A stretch of 64,000 nt of DNA, from positions 5,935,019-5,999,018 of the forward strand of contig JANAVB010033216.1 of the NCBI GenBank assembly GCA_029216955.1. The letters run 5' to 3'. This stretch comes from Iris pallida (lineage: Eukaryota; Streptophyta; Magnoliopsida; Asparagales; Iridaceae). The position numbers were made by a program, and so were the translations under genes. The stretch's first letter is position 1. Each line of letters starts with the position of its first letter. The notes beneath the pieces are model-generated. The model was not told the DNA's origin, searched no databases, and was given only the letters and a program-made list of their open reading frames with translations. Shown piece after piece: positions 1-16,449 of the stretch.

Positions 1-474
1 ACCCTAGTTAGTTAAAGTATCAAGCCGTAATTCTTGTTTGGCCGTGAAGTGATTGGACGGAGTCTAACCAGTCTAGTCTTGCCCTGATCCTGTTCTAGAT
101 TATTGAATGACCAGAATGCTTGTACTATCTTGCCGATAAATGGTGGGAAACCAAGTTCCGTTCAGACGAAGGGTTATAACCCCGGTCCTTATTTGGTTTA
201 CAGGTAGTAACCTGGTTATCTGAATAGTTCCATGGTTATCTCGTCGTATATCATCCTGATGTATTTACCTTAATTCCAGTTTTTACCTTATTTTATACTC
301 TTGTGCTGATTGCTGATTTTAGTTCCTAAGTGAAGCCTCCTTTGTGGCACTTGTTCTTCTGGGATCTGACCCAGCTGGTATTGTATGGCCAGATTTCGGA
401 GCAGCTCCAGAGGGTCTACCGCTTTTCCAGCCCGATGGTGAACACCAGGCGTAACCAGGGCAACGAGTGGGTTA
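1..474 (+). mobile_element. Fragment of a Tekay-type LTR (E3 family), inverted relative to E3
   Basis: This stretch matches the reverse complement of about 51290-51780 inside the E3 LTR. The shared landmarks are the opening block ending in the CTAGTTAGTTAAAGTATCAA-like segment, the 'accccggtcc...ttggtttac' block near 170-205, and the block at 330-470 that reads continuously against 51303-51440. The match stops where an (AT)n tract begins, so the right side is truncated. The opposite orientation shows it comes from a separate insertion that extends left of the window. No protein is encoded. Confidence 0.7.
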
Positions 475-556
475 TATATATATATGGTAAACCATTAATA
501 TTGCATATCTTAAAAATATATATATTGTTAGGAAGAGTATAGAAGTATCCATAAAT

Positions 557-604
<48 letters not shown>

Positions 605-855
605 CTATAATTTATATTAATATTTTTATTAAGTAGATCTTTTTACATTTTGGTGAAGCTAAGGTTATTATAAATTATTAAGGGATATATAAGTTTTATA
701 CATATATGTTTTATATATGAAAAAGGAATATAGCAAAAGAAGAAAAGTAAATAAAAAAGACAAAAATAAATAAAATAATCAACACGGTTCCTTGCGGAAC
801 AGTAGTCAATTAAAGCTCGAGCCCAAAGGCAAGGAGGTGACCCATCTACATACTG

Positions 856-891
<36 letters not shown>

Positions 892-1017
892 CGAAACCCT
901 AAACGAAGAACCCCAGCCCCCTCACCGATCTCTGGGCGGCCGCCTGATCCCCGCACGCCGCCGTACGACCACCAGAGCAGCCAAAAATACGGCCGCGTGC
1001 AACTGACCACCAGCTGC
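475..1017. repeat. AT-rich spacer with (AT)n and (GA)n microsatellites
   Basis: There is an (AT)n run at about 558-602 and a (GA)n run at about 859-888, followed by a GC-rich stretch with a telobox-like AAACCCTAA at about 894. A GA tract followed by a telobox and GC-rich sequence resembles a plant 5'UTR or core promoter, so this may be the remnant of a host gene edge. No convincing ORF follows because E1 begins at 1018. I see no other assignable feature. Confidence 0.4.
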
Positions 1018-5042
<4,025 letters not shown>

Positions 5043-5078
5043 AATTTATCCACCTTAAAAAAATTTTGTCCTCAAAAT
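5043..5078 (-). promoter_or_regulatory. Putative polypurine tract zone of E1
   Basis: On the minus strand the bases just upstream of the 3' LTR read GAGGACAAAATTTTTTTAAGG followed by tggataaatt. This is the position and style of the plus-strand primer site of Tekay elements, which usually end in an AAGGGGGG-like run. The same block adjoins the LTRs of E3 (53689-53725) and E4 (58659-58695). The run of G is interrupted by T here. Confidence 0.6.
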
Positions 5079-5116
5079 TAAAACAAACATACACTGAAAC
5101 ACAATGCAGAAACATA

Positions 5117-8100
5117 AATTATACCTCAGGGCTCGAAGAGATAAGGGAAATGCTCCCGCATGTCGTCCTCTCTCTCCCAGGTAGACTCACCTGGAGAGTG
5201 ATGCCTCCATGCAACGCGAACCAAGGGTATAACCTGGTTCCGGAGCACCTTCTCCCTACGATCCAGAATCTCCACAGGCTGCTCTGGATAGTGAAGAGTA
5301 GGCCCCACCTCGATCGCTGAATGGTCCCAATACATGGCTGGGGTCCGCCACGTACCATCTCAGCTGCGACACATGGAACACGTTGTGTATCCCCTCTAGC
5401 GTAGGCGGCAAGTCTAGCCTGTAAGCTACTGCACCGACCCTCTCAAGAATGGTGAAAGGTCCGATGTAGCACGGACTAAGCTTTCCGCCCCCGCCAAAGC
5501 GAATCGTGCCCCGTGTCGGAGAAATCTTCAGGAACACCAAAGCACCAACCTAGATATCGAACAAACTCAGAACACAGGACAGACAAATCACAAACAATCA
5601 CAAACAAGAACTGAAACTTACCTCGAACTCTAACGGTCTCTGGTGGCTATCGGCCCAATGCCGCTGCCTATCCTGAGCCAACCGAAGTCTGTCTCTAATC
5701 AACCTGACCTTCTCAGCTGCATCCACTACCAACTCCGGACCAAGCAGCACCCTCTCGCCAATATCGTCCCATGACAAGGGAGTACGACATCTCCGTCCGT
5801 ATAGAGCCTCGAATGGCGACATCTCTATACTGGCCTGATAGCTGTTGTTGTAAGCAAACTCTACCAGGTGAAGGTGATCCTTCCAAGAACCCCCGAAATC
5901 TAGCACATACGTGCGAAGCATATCCTCCAAGGTCTGGATAGTCCTCTCCGACTGCCCGTCTGTCTGGGGGTGATAAGCGGTACTAAACTTGAGCGAGGTG
6001 CCTAAGCTAGCCTATAAACTCCTCAAGAAGTGGGAAGTGAAACGACTATCCCGATCTGAAACTATGCTCACAGGAACCCCATGCAATCGCACGATCTGAC
6101 GAACATACAGCTCTGCCAACCTCTCCGTAGACAATTCCACCTTAAAAGGCAAAAAGTGGGCCGATTTGGTCAATCTATCAACTATGACCCAAATTGCGTC
6201 TTTCCCTCCTGGAGACCGTGGAAGTCCGGACACAAAGTCCATGGTGATGTGCTCCCACTTCCACTCAGGAATGGGTAGTGGCTGTAGCAACCCACCAGGC
6301 CTCTGCCTCTCGGCCTTCACCTGCTGACAAACCAAGCAGCGAGATACAAACTGAGCCACCTCGCACTTCATGCCGTACCACCAAACGTGCTCTCTCAGAT
6401 CTCTATACATCTTGTTGGCACCAGGATGCATAGAGTACTGAGAGCGATGAGCCTCCTGAAGAACCTCCTCCCGAAGCTCTCTACTCGGAATGCATAGTCT
6501 AGCACCGTACCGCAGCGACCCATCCTCGGTAATAGAGAAATCATCAAGCAGCCCTGCCTGCACCTGCTCCCTGATGCACCTTAGGGCAACATCATCATAC
6601 TGTGCTGATCTGACTCTGTCCATCAACTCAGACTGAATCTGTAAACCCCACATCTGCACCTCCATGCCCGGAATAATCACCTCGATTCCCAAACTGTCCA
6701 GGTCAGCCAAAAGATGACAATCTGATGTCAGATACATAGCCACTGGATACCTGCTCAAGGTATCTGCAACTACGTTGGCCTTCCCTGAATGGTACTGCAA
6801 GGCGATATCAAAATCCTTTATCAGCTCAAGCCAACGTCTCTGCCTCATGTTCAGCTCCTTCTGAGTGAACATGTACTTCAAGCTCTTGTGGTCAGTAAAG
6901 ATCTCAACCCGCTCTCCGTACAGATAGTATTTCCACAACTTCAGGGCAAAGATAACAGCGGCTAATTCTAGATCGTGAGTCGGATAGTTCTTCTCATGAG
7001 TACGTAATTGCCTAGATACATAGGCAATCACCTTCCCGTGCTGTTGAAGTACACAACCCAGACCCCGGCCAGAAGCGTCGCTATAAATCGAGAAACCACC
7101 GGTCCCAGACGGCAATGTCAAGATCGGAGCTGATGTCAACCTCTTCTTCAGCTCATCGAAGGCGGCCTGACACTCCTCAGTCCAGACGAACTCTACGTCC
7201 TTCCTGGTGAGTCTAGTCATCGGCTCCGCGATCCGCGAGAAATCCTGGACGAACTTCCGTTAGTAGCCCGCCAATCCCAGAAAGCTCTAAATCTTGGCAA
7301 CTGTACTGGGCGTAGACCAAGACTCTACCGCAGCAATCTTCTTCTGGTCTACTGAGATCCCGTGCTCGGTCACAACATGACCCAAAAACTCGACCTGGTC
7401 CAGGAAGAACTCACACTTCGACAACTTCCCATACAACTGCTCCTTTCTCAAAGTCTCGAGCACAATCCTCATGTGCTCTTCGTGCTCCTCCGGCGTCTTT
7501 GAGTAGACTAGGATGTCGTCTATGAAGACCACCACGAACTTGTCAAGGTACTGATGGAATACCTTGTTCATCAAGTTTATGATCACAGCTGGGGCGTTGG
7601 TCAACCCAAATGGCATCATAGTGAACTCGTACTGGCCATACCGAGTCCGAAAAGCTATCTTCGGAATGTCTTCCTGCTTCACCGTCAGCTGATGATAGCC
7701 GGACCTCAGATCTATCTTTGAAAACACCTTGGCACCGCTCAACTGATCGAACAAGTCGTCGATCCTCGACAATAGGTACTTGTTCTTGATAGTGAGGTTG
7801 TTGAGCGCCCTGTAATCGATACACATACGCATCGTACCATCCTTTTTTGGTACAAATAGGACTGGTACTCCTCAAGGCGATGAACTAGATCTAATGAATC
7901 CCTTGTCCTGCAGCTCGTCGACCTGCTTCTTCAGCTCTGCCAACTCGCTGTTGTTGACCCTATAGACATGCTGTGAGATAGGCTCAGCGCCTGGCACTAA
8001 GTATATAGAGAACTCAATGTCTCTATCCGACGACATCCCAGGCAACTCCTCGGGAAAAACATCCATGAAGTCAGCTATCAATGGATACGGCAATGCCTGC

Positions 8101-8670
8101 CCCGCCAGTAAAGCTCCGCAGAACCCATCTCCTGGCTCAGTTGCTCCTCTAGCAAACACAATCTCTGGCTCTCCCGGTGGCCTAAACAAAATCCTACCAC
8201 CTCTGCAATCTATACTAGCATGGTGCATGCTCAACCAATCCATTCCGAGTACCACATCGTACCTCGGTAGGGGCATTACGAACAAGCACGCACCCAAAAC
8301 TCGACCTCCTACAGTAACTCTCCGCCCCTTGCAGATATTGTTGACCAGGATGATGCCTCCCCCGGTCAATATCTTGCAAGTCCTACCCAAGGGTTCAGCA
8401 ATAATATTATGTCTCAGAGCAAAGGAGATAGACACAAAGCTATGAGAGGCACCGGAATCAAATAAGGTAAATGCAGAGAATGAATCGAGAAGAACGTGAC
8501 CTGCCACTACATCGCCTACTGGCTCTGCCTCCTCCTCTGCTGTCAGGGTAAACACTCTGCCCGCAGGAGCTTCCCTCTGGTGCTGCTGAAAACGCTGCTG
8601 CTGCGTCTGAAGTGGAGGACCTCTCTGCTGAACTGCTGGTCCTCTGGCCGTCTGTGCTCCGTCCTGGACT
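5117..8670 (-). pseudogene. pol: E1 pol: protease, reverse transcriptase, RNase H, integrase, chromodomain (decayed)
   Basis: This region encodes the replication enzymes of E1. In order on the minus strand: an aspartic protease with DSGASHSFVS (about 8440), an RT with the catalytic [10 protein letters not shown] (7505-7526), RNase H with [13 protein letters not shown] (about 7080) and TDHKSL, and the integrase zinc finger ([10 protein letters not shown]) and catalytic core ([16 protein letters not shown]). The tail VFHVSQLRWYV is followed by a chromodomain (EILDRREKVLRN...ESTWERE, 5126-5335). Nearly all of it lies in one frame continuous with gag, broken by stops at about 7872, 7287, 7250 and 6012. 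The chromodomain is in another frame, so an indel lies near 5330. A 72-nt intron-like insertion sits at 5550-5621. The chromodomain is thought to guide integration to heterochromatin. Confidence 0.92.
5550..5621 (-). other. Intron-like 72-nt insertion in the E1 integrase gene
   Basis: On the minus strand the coding sequence for LEFE is followed by GAG|GTAAGT, a consensus 5' splice site. After 72 nt comes ATATCTAG|GTTGG, a 3' splice site, and the coding sequence resumes with VGALVFLKIS. Removing it restores the continuous 'LEFxVG..VFL' junction expected of integrase tails. The related E3 copy (about 54245-54285) reads straight through at this point as LEFSVGDHVFLRIS. The insertion contains in-frame stops and is divisible by three. 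Splicing is inferred, not shown. Confidence 0.7.
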
Positions 8671-9935
8671 CTTCAGACTCCTCGAATACGACAGTCCTTC
8701 AGCTGGTGATCGGGCGCCCCACAGTATAAGCAGACGCCCAACCTCTTCCTGCAAACCTCTCTAGTGTGTCCTGGCTTTCCGCAGAAGTTACACTGTATAG
8801 CCGGCCTCTGGCCCTGACCCTGACCCTGATGCTGCTGGGCACGCACCGGTGCCTGCTGGAACTGCAACTGAGGCTGCTGCTGCTGGAACTGCCTCTGCTA
8901 GAAATATGGGCGCTTCGCTGGCCCTGCACTCGAACTAGCTCCAAGAGCGTCACTGTTCCTCTTCGGCTTGAGGCCGAAGTCCTCCTCTGCAATCTGAGCC
9001 TCCATAAGGATCTGCTCGAAAGTCGCATCTCGTCGCCCAGATGTGCGAGTGCGCACTGCATATATAAGGCCCCTCCGGAACTTTCGGGCCTTGCACCCCT
9101 CATCCTGGACCAAACTAGGTACAAACCTGCTCAGGCGGAAGAACTCTGCTGCATACTCGTCTACCGACGAGTTTCCCTACACCAGACTGGCAAACTGCCC
9201 CTCCAAAGCTGTCAAGGCTACATCTGGGTAGAACTTCTCCTTAAAGAGCTTCCTGAAGTCCTCCCAAGATATACCTCTTACGGACGCACGCGGATCCTGG
9301 CGGTACCAAGTCAGCGCTATGTCGAAAAACTGGCTCGCTGCAGAAGTCACCCACAGACCTCTCGGGACCTCTGCCAACTCCAGACTCCACTGGACATCCT
9401 CTAGCCAGTCGTCCGCGTATAGGATACCCTCGGTACCCTTGAACTCCCGCGGGTTCATCTTTCTGAAGTGGAGGTGTGTACCGGGCCTCCCCTGACCCTG
9501 CTGCTGTGCTGGTGCTCCCTGAACTGTAGTCGGTGCACCTCTCTCCACTGCTGCCATAGCTAGCTGATGCGAGTTCTCTATGGTCTGTCGCAGCACCTCT
9601 GCCTGACGGTGCTGTGCCTCTGCCTGTGCTCTCTGTGTCTGCAGCATCTGCTGCAGAAGGGCCATCATCCCTTGAGTATCTGCCGGTAATTAAGACGGCG
9701 GTGGAAGAATATCAGGGACGACCAGGGGCGGTCCCGCTGCTGGAGGCGGAAGACCTCCTGGAACCGTCTCTACTGCTGCTCCCGCCGGAAGGACAGGAAC
9801 TGAGGGGGCAGCTCCCTCAAGTGCATCTCCCGTAGCCGGAGGTGGAAGACCAGCCGGATCGGGCCTTCTGGAACAGTGCTAGAACCCGCTGCCTGAGAGC
9901 GAGTGATCGTTATCCTGAGGATAGAGTGAAACAAG
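8671..9935 (-). pseudogene. gag: E1 gag polyprotein (decayed)
   Basis: Gag forms the virus-like particle and binds RNA. The N-terminus near 9935 reads ITITRSQAAG, but its ATG is ATA here (the E4 copy keeps ATG). A proline-rich and Gln-rich segment is followed by a capsid-like region (DDWLEDVQWSLELAEVP, WEDFRKLFKEKFYP). Two CCHC zinc knuckles follow: CNFCGKPGHTREVC and CLYCGAPDHQLKDC, both C-x2-C-x4-H-x4-C. From 9668 to 8673 the frame is the same as pol, with stops at 9177, 8898 and 8673. The part before 9668 is in another frame. Confidence 0.88.
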
Positions 9936-10143
9936 GAATCAATATGGCACATGATAGGAATATCAAAGACGGACAATTAAATTCAATGCAAAAAGAATTT
10001 GTCATGGTAATCAAAAGATCAGAAATTTCCTAACATGTGATTAAGTAACTCCTATCATACCCTAGATCCTATATCCTAATTGCAGGCTCGTAATTAGTAC
10101 TCTAAGTCGAGCACCATTACGAGTTCGTACTAGTTGCGACAAT

Positions 10144-10161
10144 GACCTGCATGGGCCACCA
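10144..10161 (-). promoter_or_regulatory. Putative primer-binding site of E1 (unusual)
   Basis: On the minus strand TGGTGGCCCATGCAGGTC lies 8 nt inside the 5' LTR. It begins with the TGG expected opposite a tRNA CCA end. It is not the usual TGGTATCAGAGC of Ty3/gypsy elements. The same 18-mer, with two variable positions, occurs at the same place in E3 and E4, so it is conserved across three families. I could not assign a tRNA. Confidence 0.5.
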
Positions 10162-10169
10162 CAAAAATG

Positions 10170-13100
10170 TGTCACGACCCGCACCCTGAAGAGGGGCACG
10201 AGCACGTAGTTATGTCCAGCCTACGCCGCAGTATCGGCGGTAGAATACTGTATATAGGGTCTGTAAATACCTACGACTAAAACAGATAAATGTACCTGTA
10301 CAGTATATACACTCCGAATGGAGGTGATATAGTAATACAGTCTCAATCACATATATCAAACTAAGGTAGATAGCATGGAAAAGAGATATGATAGATAAAA
10401 TAGGAAATGAGTCCAAAATCCACAAGTCAGAGCTAAACTCAAACATCCAAGAGTCTCAGAAAATATATAAGATACTACAAAACTGAAATGTACTAGCTAG
10501 CTCGCAGGCCAGGCAAACCTAACTAAACTATGCTACTCAGGGTGAGCAAAGTCTAGTGGCTCTACCAACAAGCCACGGTCTAAATCTAGTCCATCAGACT
10601 CTATCCCATAGTAGGTCGGGCAATCAGCCTCTGAATCATCTGTAAAATTTGTCAACGTATCCTGTTAGGAAAATGAGCAAGTACAAAATACCAACAGCAG
10701 TTCCATATGAATTGAGAAATACTATAAGAGACAACAATAATGAAATACAAAACAAAGATATAGGCGACTTGGGAACCATTTGAAAGCCGAGTTACAACCC
10801 TTGAACCAAACAAGGACCGGAGTTGTAACCCTTCTTTCAAACGGGACTTAGTCTCAAATCATGGTACAGTATAAAGACAGATAGAGCATATGAGGAATGG
10901 AAAATCATAGCATGGTGAGAAGTACAGAAAGTAAAGCTGAACTAGAATATAAGATACGCTAATAAATGTAAAAGTGATTTGAACTATTAGAGCGATATGA
11001 GATCGGCTAGGGAAGTAAGAGATGGTTATCCACTTGGCCCGGCAATCCGCGGTGTCATCAACGGAGAGTCGTGCCGTCCAACCTGGATAACTGGTAATGG
11101 GGTGTCTGCTACACCCTACGTGAGGTGAGGGTGGCGCTAGCAAAATATAATTACAGGGAGGCCTTGATCACATAACCCCTAATAATTCCCCCATCCCCAA
11201 ATAGTATCACGGATCCGGACATGGCACGTCATGACACGGTGTTCGAGAGCAGGGGGCCAGCCCACTCCCAAATCAGTATCTATATAAGTACAGGAACACA
11301 AAAATATCACATACTCATATACCAAGGGAGTCTAGGAATAACATCTCATGACAGGATCCGCCGTATACTAGTCCGTGAGCCGTCGTATCGGGAATCAAGT
11401 AAAACACTACAACTGAATCGGATATAGTAGATATCAAGACAATAAAAACTATCAGTGAATGTACTCGCCTGTGGTCCTGAGCTGATAGGGTGAACAGACG
11501 CTCAGAGTGATCACAGACCTAAAATAAGATACTATGAGTCAAACAGGGTTTTATACTGAAAAGAAAACTAATATAAGCCATGAATGCAAATCTAAGTCAA
11601 AACTAGGTCAATCTAGGTTAAACTGAGTCATACTAGGTCATACTGGTTCATACTAGGTCATACTAGGTCACTGGGAGTCAATCCAAGTCAAACTAGGTCA
11701 AACGGAGTCAAAGGTTGACTTATAGTTGACTTTTGGTCAAAAAGTCAACTCTGGTCAACTCTAGGTCAACCCTAGGTCAAACTAGTCTAATGTTGACCAA
11801 CTGTTGACTTTCAATCAACTGGTCAACTCTGGTTTGGTTTCGGTCAAATCGGGTCGCTTAAAGGCTAAGTTTGACTCTCGGTTGACTTTTGTTGACTTTT
11901 GGTCAAAAAGGTCAATCGACGTCAAAACTAGTCTATGAGCACCATATTTGATCGTTACCAACCAAGAGAATCAAGTTCTAACCTTATCTTAGACTCTAAA
12001 CACTAATACCCTATTTTCTAGGTAAACTTACATTACCTTACCAAGGTAAATTCCGATACCTTGCCCAATACCAAGGAAACCCCGCTAATACCCAAGATAC
12101 TAGCCTAGGCTCCTTAGGGTAGCTAGATACCAACCTATCTAAGGTTTACCTACCAAGGAAAATGGGTATCCTAGGTATCTAGGCTATGTTGGGATACATG
12201 GGTATTGGTTTACCGTACACTACTAAAATAACACATTTTAGCGACGTCAGGAGACGTCGCTAAAAAAGGAAAATACGTCGCTAAAACCTATTTGCGACGT
12301 ATTTAGCGACGAAAAATGGACGTCGCTTATAGGCAAGTCGCAGATGGCAATTTAGTCGCCGAACGTCGCTATTGGTGACGCGGAGTTCATTGTCGCTAGA
12401 CGTCGTAAAATGAGCGACAGATAGCGACGTATCACTACGTCGCCAACGTTGCGACGTAAAGCGGCTACTTGCGACGCTGTAAACTTTATAATTAGTCGCG
12501 GAACGTCGCTAATCAGCGACGAAGGAAACGACTGTCGTAGAACGTCGCTAGTCAGCGACGTGTTGCGACGTGTTCATAAAGCTGTCGCTAATAGCGACGT
12601 AATTTCCTGCCGTCGCTAAATTACGTCGCAATTAGATGACATTTTAGTAGTGGTATTACCTAACCCATATCATGAATTTACCCTCATAACTCTACCACAC
12701 TCAACACTCTCACAAAACACTCACCTATATCACACTCACAAGGCTTTCCTATAGGTTTCCTATTAGTTTAGATATAGGCTATGTTATATGCCACTAGCTA
12801 TACACTCTAGGCTCTCACACACACACACACACAAACTCACAAATACACACACACACAAACTCACAAATACACACACACACAAGGCTATAATGTATGGAAT
12901 GATATGGGGTCAAAAGTGGACTGTTTAGTGGCAAGGAGGACAACCACAAGGATGGGAAAACCTGGATAACTGGGTAGTGAAATGGGGACAGCCAACATGG
13001 CTTGGTTGGGACTGAAATAGTGGCAAAATAGGACTGCACATTGGAAGAAATGTGTGGACTGTTTTGACAGTGAAGGGCTGTTCTGGACAACAGTAATATG

Positions 13101-13537
13101 GGTTTTAGGAGGGTGTATGGACAGCACAAGGATGGGTGAAATTCTGGACTGTAGGGGCTGTCCTTGGGCAGTCCAAGGGGACAGCCAAGGGGCTTGGTTT
13201 GAAGGCTGTTTTAGAGGCATTTAGGGACAGCTAAGTGATGGTTGTTTGGACTGATTTGTGGAGTAAACAGGACAGCCACTTGGGCTAACAAGTGGACTGT
13301 TGGGACTGCTGTATAGGGATAGCAATGAGTGGGTATCCCCCCTCTCCTAAAACCCACAAACCTCTCTCTCTCATTCTCCTCTATCTAACTCTTATCCCCT
13401 CTCAACCAAATCATCAAACACCACCACTACACACCCCTCTATCAAACACAAACACACACAGTCAACTCCACCTAGGCCGAACCTGTGTGCCCCCATCCAA
13501 CCCAATGTCACACCACACACACCATAGAATATATACA

Positions 13538-13616
<79 letters not shown>

Positions 13617-14583
13617 AATGATATATATATATAACCATATATATATACATATAGATATTAGGAAGAATATGATACATTATGATACATAGGCAAACTCATT
13701 TCTAAACACATGAAAAATCCGGAATTAATATTAGAACAACCAAAAATCAATACACAAACAATTTACATGTGTCCAAATAGGGGGTTTTTCTATTAGGACA
13801 CGATCCTACACATTGGACACCTCTACAAATATCCAAATGGACACGAAATGGACACCAATGGGCACCAAACCATGAGGGTCATTCCTATAGGTCAAAATGA
13901 ATCTAATGCATGAGAGAAATGAGAGAGGGAAAGGATTTATACCTCTCGGTGACTCGAATCGATCCCGAAATGCCACCGACACGTAGGAATCCCAAACGGA
14001 CACGAACAAGCTCCGAATCCTCTCAAACTTGGGGAGCTCCTTCCTTAGATTGAATGGAGAAGGAGGGATGAAGATTTGGTGGAGAAATGGAAGGATTTGG
14101 TGATGACTTGATTAGGGTTTGCTCTCAAATCAATTTGGGGAAGAACAAGAGAGAGAAATGAAAGAGGGAAATGATGAAGTGACTAGAGCCTATCCCTATA
14201 TGGTGGCCGGCCATAAAGTGGCTTTTGTCCTATATAGGAAAAGTCCAAAAGCCCCTACACTAATCTATTTGCTAATACATTGGTAAGGGGTTAAGTCGGG
14301 GGTAGTTTGGTCAATCCTAAATCACTAATCTCAATTAATACTAACCAAAATAATTAGTCTAGTTATTAACTAAAATAACTAACATGTGGGCCATGGCTAA
14401 CTAGTGTACGGGCCCGCTAAGGTCAACACTACCCCGGGTCCCCGATACAAGTCGGAATGAGTTAAAATTCGAACCCGACTCAAACAACCCCAAAATAATA
14501 CAATAAATAAATAAATAATTCCAAAATAATTTTAAAGTGGAAGATTACCAAAATACCCCTGTTCATGAAAACTGGGGGTGACA
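10170..14583 (-). repeat. E1 5' LTR (4.4 kb including a MITE insertion)
   Basis: This is the right copy of the E1 LTR pair, about 3.98 kb without the MITE and its target duplication. Sequence matches the left copy closely over its full length, with scattered substitutions. The (AT)n run at about 13540-13612 is shorter than in the left copy. The boundary with flanking DNA is ...GGGGGTGACA|gcagc. Confidence 0.93.
12218..12652. mobile_element. CACTA-like MITE (435 bp) in the E1 5' LTR
   Basis: The element starts CACTACTAAAA and ends TTTTAGTAGTG, an 11-bp perfect inverted repeat. It is flanked by the 3-bp duplication GTA (12215-12217 and 12653-12655). The empty site survives in the other LTR at about 3060 (ttacc-cta-ttacc). 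The interior holds 19 copies of the GCGACG core counted on both strands (10 direct, 9 inverted). Dense subterminal motifs are the usual transposase-binding arrangement of En/Spm elements. There is no coding capacity, so it depends on a transposase from elsewhere. It inserted after E1. Confidence 0.93.
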
Positions 14584-14604
14584 GCAGCAAGCAGCCACAG
14601 TAGC

Positions 14605-16449
14605 GTCAACCATACAGTTTTGTGACCCAATTTCTCCGTGCACGTCAACTATTCTTCGTGCCGTTTTCTATGGTAAGAAGTCTATATATACACCTTTAAT
14701 TCCCTTCAAACACTTCGTAATTAGACGCACCATGTTGTCCGATAAATCGATACAAAATCGAAGAAAAACTACCCCGAAATAGGACAAGGAATCAGTCCAA
14801 ACATCTATATTGGAAAATGATTCATTGTCGATCTGAAAACTAGTTAAAGGGACTTTTAGACAACATATAGGACTTTAGAACCTATATTGTAGTTTTGAAT
14901 TTCATCTACTGTGCAACGAGTAAATCGAATTCCAAAATCAGGAAAAACTGTTTTCAAAATAGCAAACTTTTAGAAAAATTTCCCGATACGACGTGCGCCC
15001 CAACAGACCGGGCGATGTAGTCGCAACCCATGAGCATGGAAAGGTGCGTATGGATGTTACAGACGTGTGGGATTCAATGAAACTTGATTTCGCTGTGTGT
15101 GCGCGTCAAAATCGAGGCGTATTCGTCGAGATATCCCGTATTAGCCCATTTGCAAACTAGCCCATAACTTCGTACATGTTTGTCATCTCGAGACGAAACT
15201 TATGCCAACAGGCCCGTGTCATTTTTTGGTCCTGTATGCCAAGTTTGGTCCGATTCTGAGAAGGTCGACCGGAACGCTATTTTAGCGAGGCCGCGACCCG
15301 ATCCAACGGGGAAAATTATGCACGGCCCGCCGAAATCCAACTTTGGACATACGGTTGGGTTCGTATCGTCAAAATGAATCCTTAGACATGTAGTTTGATG
15401 ACTTTAGAGATCGTACATTTTGGCACGCTTTTCGGTGCAAAGCGGGTCCAACGACGGACATCATTTTGATCCAAAATTATGATTTTGTCCTTGTGTCCAG
15501 AATTGGACTTTTGGGCAGGTATTTCTTAGATATATTTTTATACCAAACTCGTTGGTAATGTCTATTTCAGCATCCGGAGACTGTTGCGCGAGTTGGACTT
15601 TTGTAGCTCGTTGAGTGGTTTTGTATTGTCGGTTTCACCAGCGAAGGCCCCATGCAAGTGCACTTTCTGATTGCTTTCAATTCTGATAGTTTTCCAGTAC
15701 ATATCATACATATGCTCTCTTGCTTGTTGACATGCTGGACACACGAGTTAGTATCATGGACCTCTACTCATTATATTCTCGTTTTATCATTCTTACCGTG
15801 TTCGTGACTTGTTCGGGTCCATGAGTACAGGTTGGGAGGGGAAATATCTTAGTAGACATGTGAACTACCCTTTCTATCCCCTGTGTCTTTCGTGGAGAAT
15901 AGCAGTCGCATATTTCACGTGCGGGGTGCCTGATTTACCCCTTCGCCGTTCACACGTCGAAACTGATATTTCAACACACGTAGATAGTTGTCTCATTTAT
16001 TTGTTTTCTCACCACTTTTCATGTACCATGACATCAGTTTACTTTCTAGTTTTCTTCCACATGTTATTTTCATGTATTATAAATCCTATTATGTTGTGAA
16101 TAGCCTGTCAGCTTGTGTGCATGTTCCTTTTCTGACTGAAAAAACCAACATTTTTCAGGTTAGCCGTGGCTTTTCTTAGCATTGGGAGATACGGGAATAT
16201 GCTGAGGCCAACCATAGAAGACTAGTTAGATGTTTGGTAGTTTTCTATAATTGTATAAGTTTATATTCTTCTTCAAAATATAAAACTTGTAAATTTTGTA
16301 AAGTTAATTTAGTCTTGTGAATGAGCAATAAAGTTATTCTTCATATAATTTTAGAGTATTGTGTCTAGATAGCGTTCTTCCACCGATACTGCAGCATAGG
16401 CTGGCTTGGACACACACTCGTATCCCAAAAAGCGGATACGGGTCGTGAC
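14605..16449 (+). mobile_element. Probable solo LTR of a Tekay-type element (S1)
   Basis: The right end reads ATACGGGTCGTGACA, matching the 3' end style of Tekay LTRs in this window. It is followed by gtagc, and the same gtagc precedes the left end (14600-14604). The left end reads GTCAACC, which fits TGTCAACC with the first T lost. A TATA-like TATATATA lies near 14683 and an AATAAA near 16327. The length (about 1.85 kb) and absence of internal coding fit a solo LTR left by recombination. Confidence 0.6.

Noticed and set aside
826..842. AAGGAGGTGACC, like the end of a bacterial or plastid 16S rRNA
   Set aside because: The flanks do not match 16S rRNA; it is a short chance match.
10144..10161. 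Similarity of TGGTGGCCCAT to the anticodon arm of initiator tRNA-Met
   Set aside because: The similarity has the same polarity as the tRNA instead of being complementary, and the bases diverge after CCAT. It does not support priming by an internal tRNA fragment.
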